A stretch of 64,000 nt of DNA from Hydractinia symbiolongicarpus. Lineage: Eukaryota; Cnidaria; Hydrozoa; Anthoathecata; Hydractiniidae. Numbering within the stretch: the stretch's first letter is position 1; the number at the start of each line of letters is the position of its first letter. The stretch covers positions 25,693,851-25,757,850 of the forward strand of contig NC_079877.1 in NCBI RefSeq assembly GCF_029227915.1, written 5' to 3'. Below are positions 61,111-64,000 of the stretch, one piece after another. The notes beneath the pieces are model-generated. The model was not told the DNA's origin, made no database searches, and was given only the letters and a program-made list of their open reading frames with translations. Both the position numbers and the translations under genes were made by a program.

Positions 61111-61708
61111 GGTTTTATCAGCATACATTTGTGGCCATATGACCGCGAACCGTCTTGCGTGGAAGAAAAACAAGTAAGAAGAATGTTTCACTTGTCTTTA
61201 ATGGAATTCTTAATGGTGTTAACATTTCCGTTGCTTACTCTAAGGGATTGTTTCATTTGGCTTCATTTTTAGCGTTTAGCACAAAAGGCTCAAAAGCGCA
61301 AGAGATTTATTGTTAGCGCAATGCGCACGCGAACGGAAATCTATTTCAGAGGCTTACAATAAAGAAGTTTAGGGGGTGACACTTGGATTTCAGGGGATGG
61401 CAAGTCATACACAATAACCTTTTTATTGAAACACGTTGCACGACAAAGCGACGCAAAAATTGTTGCACACCACAATTACTTCGCCGTTGAAGAAGTACAT
61501 TTTTCCCTAAAAAACAAATACAAATCTATAGCTGTTACAATGCCGTAGAATTTAAATATACGTGATTGCATATCCATAGGTTTAGCTAAAGTGACAGGAC
61601 CACAGAGAAGACTGTAGTAGTCTTATCACAAGCTTCCAAAATCGTTTTAAATGTTTGTGTGATGAAAAAAAGAAAAAAAAACTGTAGGGCGTGTCAGAAG
61701 CTACTAGT

Positions 61709-61990
61709 TTATGGCTTCATTTTGATTTGGTCAAATCTTAAAAGAGTTTTCATTTCGTTATCAAGGATTTTGTTCCACAGTTTAGGTCCTCTACGAGTAA
61801 TAGAGAACTCAGTGCTTTTATAACTAGTCCTACGTTGAAAAAAACTGTTACGTGAATTAAGATGAGGCAAGATGAAAATACATGTTGCTTACAAACGGGT
61901 TACCGAGGCAAAATATATCGAGACAAAATAGATAATTCTACAATTTGTCGCTTAAGTAGATGCATATGCTGTATACCAAATTCACACAGT
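61709..61990 (-). pseudogene. Non-LTR (LINE) reverse transcriptase C-terminal remnant
   Basis: Minus strand, in one frame ending in TAA at 61709: 'NSRNSFFQRRTSYKSTEF', 'ITRRGPKLWNKILDNEMKTL'. The motif of R-R-T-x-Y..S/T..RRGPKLWN is the usual end of CR1/L2/Jockey-type RT proteins. Upstream, matching sequence continues to about 61990 with stops, so the copy is 5'-truncated and broken. Confidence 0.7.
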
Positions 61991-62813
61991 GGAACTTGTC
62001 ACATGTTAATGTTCAGAGTGGACTAAGAATCTAGTTTTTTTGCTGACGCCAGCAGTACAGTTTTTCACGGATATTGCTGCCTTCTTAGGCGCTGACGTGC
62101 GTTATTTCGTTGAGTTAAGGTTGAAAATACGATTACCAAATAATGAACGCTTTCCGCCTGGCTTAAGCTTGTTTAAAAATAGTGATTGCGCAGCTTTACA
62201 GATGCAGAACATTGGCCGTTTGACGTGTTTTCCTTATTTGAAAAATGACGATAAACCCGCTTTTCTTTCAAAATTTTTGTCCTAGATTGTTGGAATAAAA
62301 CACGAACCAGATAGAGAAAAAATCTAGCGACCATAAAATAATAATAGCCTGGTTAAGAGCATTTTCTCTTTGGCTAAATGCAAAATTAGCTTAGAAGTAA
62401 TTAAATTTCTTAAGGGAAACTGCACATTCAAATCAACCAATGAACGCAAAGCGCGTTTGCAATTGTTTATTTAGGTGAGTGGAAACATCCCTTGAAGCAT
62501 CGAGCAAGGAGCAGTTTTTTCAAAGTGGTCATGAGAGTGACTTTTATAAAGTTACTAATCTATAGCGCCACTAGTATTTGGCTGTAAATAAACACGTTTC
62601 CTACGCAGCACTTTTCTTCACGAGCATACTCTTCCGATTTTTCGGTTTGTTTCCTCCAAGTTGGTGTTATGAATCTTGGAGTCTTTTTTTTTTCCTCCAA
62701 GGAAGAATCAACATCGAGTCAACTCGCTACGCGAGAATGACGTCATTTGTAATCCCAATGATGTCATTACATTCATTTTCTGTATTTTATATTGTTTAAC
62801 CTCATCCCCCAAG

Positions 62814-62937
62814 CAACCTCGTCCCCAGGGGCTTTTACCTTTTTGACATCGGGACCGGCGGCGAAAAAACAACTTGTTTAGCCGTCAATTAAGCGCTAGC
62901 GGCTTTGAAATAGGCAACAAGCTCTGGGGACGAGGAT
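62814..62937. mobile_element. MITE-like element
   Basis: Ends CAACCTCGTCCCCAGGGG and CTCTGGGGACGAGGA, the best-kept pair of the family here, with ACATCGGGACCGGCGGCG inside. Confidence 0.65.
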
Positions 62938-63347
62938 GATCCCCCAACATATCTGCTTTACAACAGCGTTGCTCTTTCTGATCTGATGTATATCTTTTCT
63001 AAATTACTTTTTTTCCCAACGGAAATTATTGGCAAACATGACACCATCTTTAATCCCAGTGACGTCATTAATATAACTTTTCCTTTTCAAAATAATTTCT
63101 AACGATTCATTTTATAACACAACAGTCAAGGTCATAGCTTAAATATCACGAGAAAAACTCATTGTCACAGCGGCTGAAAAGTTTATTATTGTTATGAGTG
63201 ACGTCATTTCTGCAATTTTTAGAAGCAAGAGTAACAGAACTCAACTGTGACACCACGACACCACGACACCACGACACGAGCCAAGTATTTAAGTATGGCG
63301 TTATTGTTAAATCGTTCACGCGTTGTGATAATCTTTATGTGGTAGAT

Positions 63348-63985
63348 AAAATCGTAACGTCCAGAATCGTTACGTGGTGAACAATATCGTTACGTGGTGA
63401 ACAAAATCGTTACGTGGTGAACAATATCGTTACGTGGTGAACAATATCGTTACGTGGTGAACAAAATCGTTACGTGGTGAACAAAATCGTTACGTGGTGA
63501 ACAAAATGGTTACGTGGTGAACAAAATGGTTACGTGGTGAACAAAATGGTTACGTGGTGAACAAAATGGTTACGTGGTGAACAAAATGGTTACGTGGTGA
63601 ACAATATCGTTACGTGTTGGATAAGATCGTTACGTGGTGAACAATATCGTTACGTGGTGAACAATATCGTTACGTGGTGAACAAAATCGTTACGTGGTGA
63701 ACAAAATGGTTACGTGGTGAACAAAATGGTTACGTGGTGAACAAAATGGTTACGTGGTGAACAAAATCGTTACGTAGTGAACAAAATGGTTACGTGGTGA
63801 ACAAAATCGTTACGTGGTGAACAAAATGGTTACGTGGTGAACAATATCGTTACGTGTTGGATAAGATCGTTACGTGATACATAAAATCGTTACGTTATAC
63901 ATAAAATCGTTACGTGGTATAAAAAATCCTTACGTGGTAGACAAAGTTTTATGTGATAGATAAAATCGTAACGTGGTTACGTGAT
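63348..63985. repeat. 20-bp minisatellite with higher-order pattern
   Basis: About 30 units of CGTTACGTGGTGAACAAAAT, strictly 20 bp over more than 20 consecutive units. Variants at two positions (AAAAT/AATAT, CGTT/GGTT) and a rare pair ('TACGTGTTGGATAAGATCG', at about 63611 and 63851). Stops in all frames, so not coding. Units contain TACGTG. It reaches the window end, where it decays. Confidence 0.95.
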
Positions 63986-64000
63986 AAAAGTTATTTTTGG

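Larger units (their letters stand above)
56556..63347. other. Intergenic DNA with MITEs and a LINE remnant
   Basis: Long stretch downstream of otopetrin-like gene B. The individual elements found are listed separately; an isolated MITE end also lies at about 57436-57500 (TCCAGGG to GGGGACGAG). A tRNA-B-box-like GGTTCGAG at 60967 lacks the rest of a tRNA. Otherwise no gene is supportable. Confidence 0.55.

Noticed and set aside
62040-62285. Plus-strand ORF of 81 codons
   Set aside because: No motif and no ATG in good context (starts at TTG); treated as chance.
63348-63985. CRISPR array
   Set aside because: Units are contiguous 20-bp repeats without unique spacers, in animal-type DNA; a minisatellite.

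Overview
The window looks like nuclear DNA from an early-branching animal, most probably a cnidarian (inference). It is AT-rich. Protein genes are broken into exons by GT..AG introns, the conserved products are animal-specific (UBASH3/TULA, MORN4, stathmin, otopetrin, PAF-acetylhydrolase Ib catalytic subunit), and the non-coding DNA is full of short inverted-repeat elements, minisatellites and retroelement debris. There is no sign of bacterial operons, rRNA or CRISPR. Most gene models were assembled by hand from splice sites and reading phase, so unseen 5' UTR exons are likely.

Layout. 0-5 kb: a 4-exon minus-strand gene for a 180-residue Death-domain protein. 5-14 kb: repeats and an orphan minus-strand ORF at 12.8 kb. 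14.3-23.8 kb: a 7-exon plus-strand UBASH3 (Sts/TULA) gene with UBA-like, 2H-phosphoesterase, SH3 and histidine-phosphatase parts. 24-28.7 kb: intergenic DNA with transposon remnants (hAT and an unassigned element). 28.7-29.6 kb: a complete 3-exon minus-strand MORN4 gene. 30.6-31.3 kb: satellite-like tandem repeats and a dispersed repeat also found at the very start of the window. 31.7-36.6 kb: a full-length Ty3/Gypsy retrotransposon with LTRs that look identical, a 5-bp target duplication and one intact gag-pol frame. 38.1-39.6 kb: an internally deleted DIRS-type (tyrosine recombinase) element. 40.6-43.1 kb: a 5-exon plus-strand PAFAH1B2/3 gene, tail-to-tail with a 5-exon minus-strand stathmin-like gene (44.3-46.7 kb). 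49.8-56.6 kb: two divergently transcribed otopetrin-like 12-TM genes. The minus copy carries a one-base frameshift, and the plus copy has its single recognised intron largely filled by a 20-bp minisatellite. 56.6-64 kb: intergenic, with MITE-like hairpins, a LINE remnant and a second 20-bp minisatellite running to the window end.

The host genes are unrelated housekeeping or signalling genes; only the two otopetrin-like genes form a clear functional cluster (local duplication). The points most worth following are the otopetrin pair, the two independent 20-bp minisatellites with visible higher-order structure, the fresh Gypsy insertion, and the Death-domain and UBASH3 proteins with their unusual domain details.
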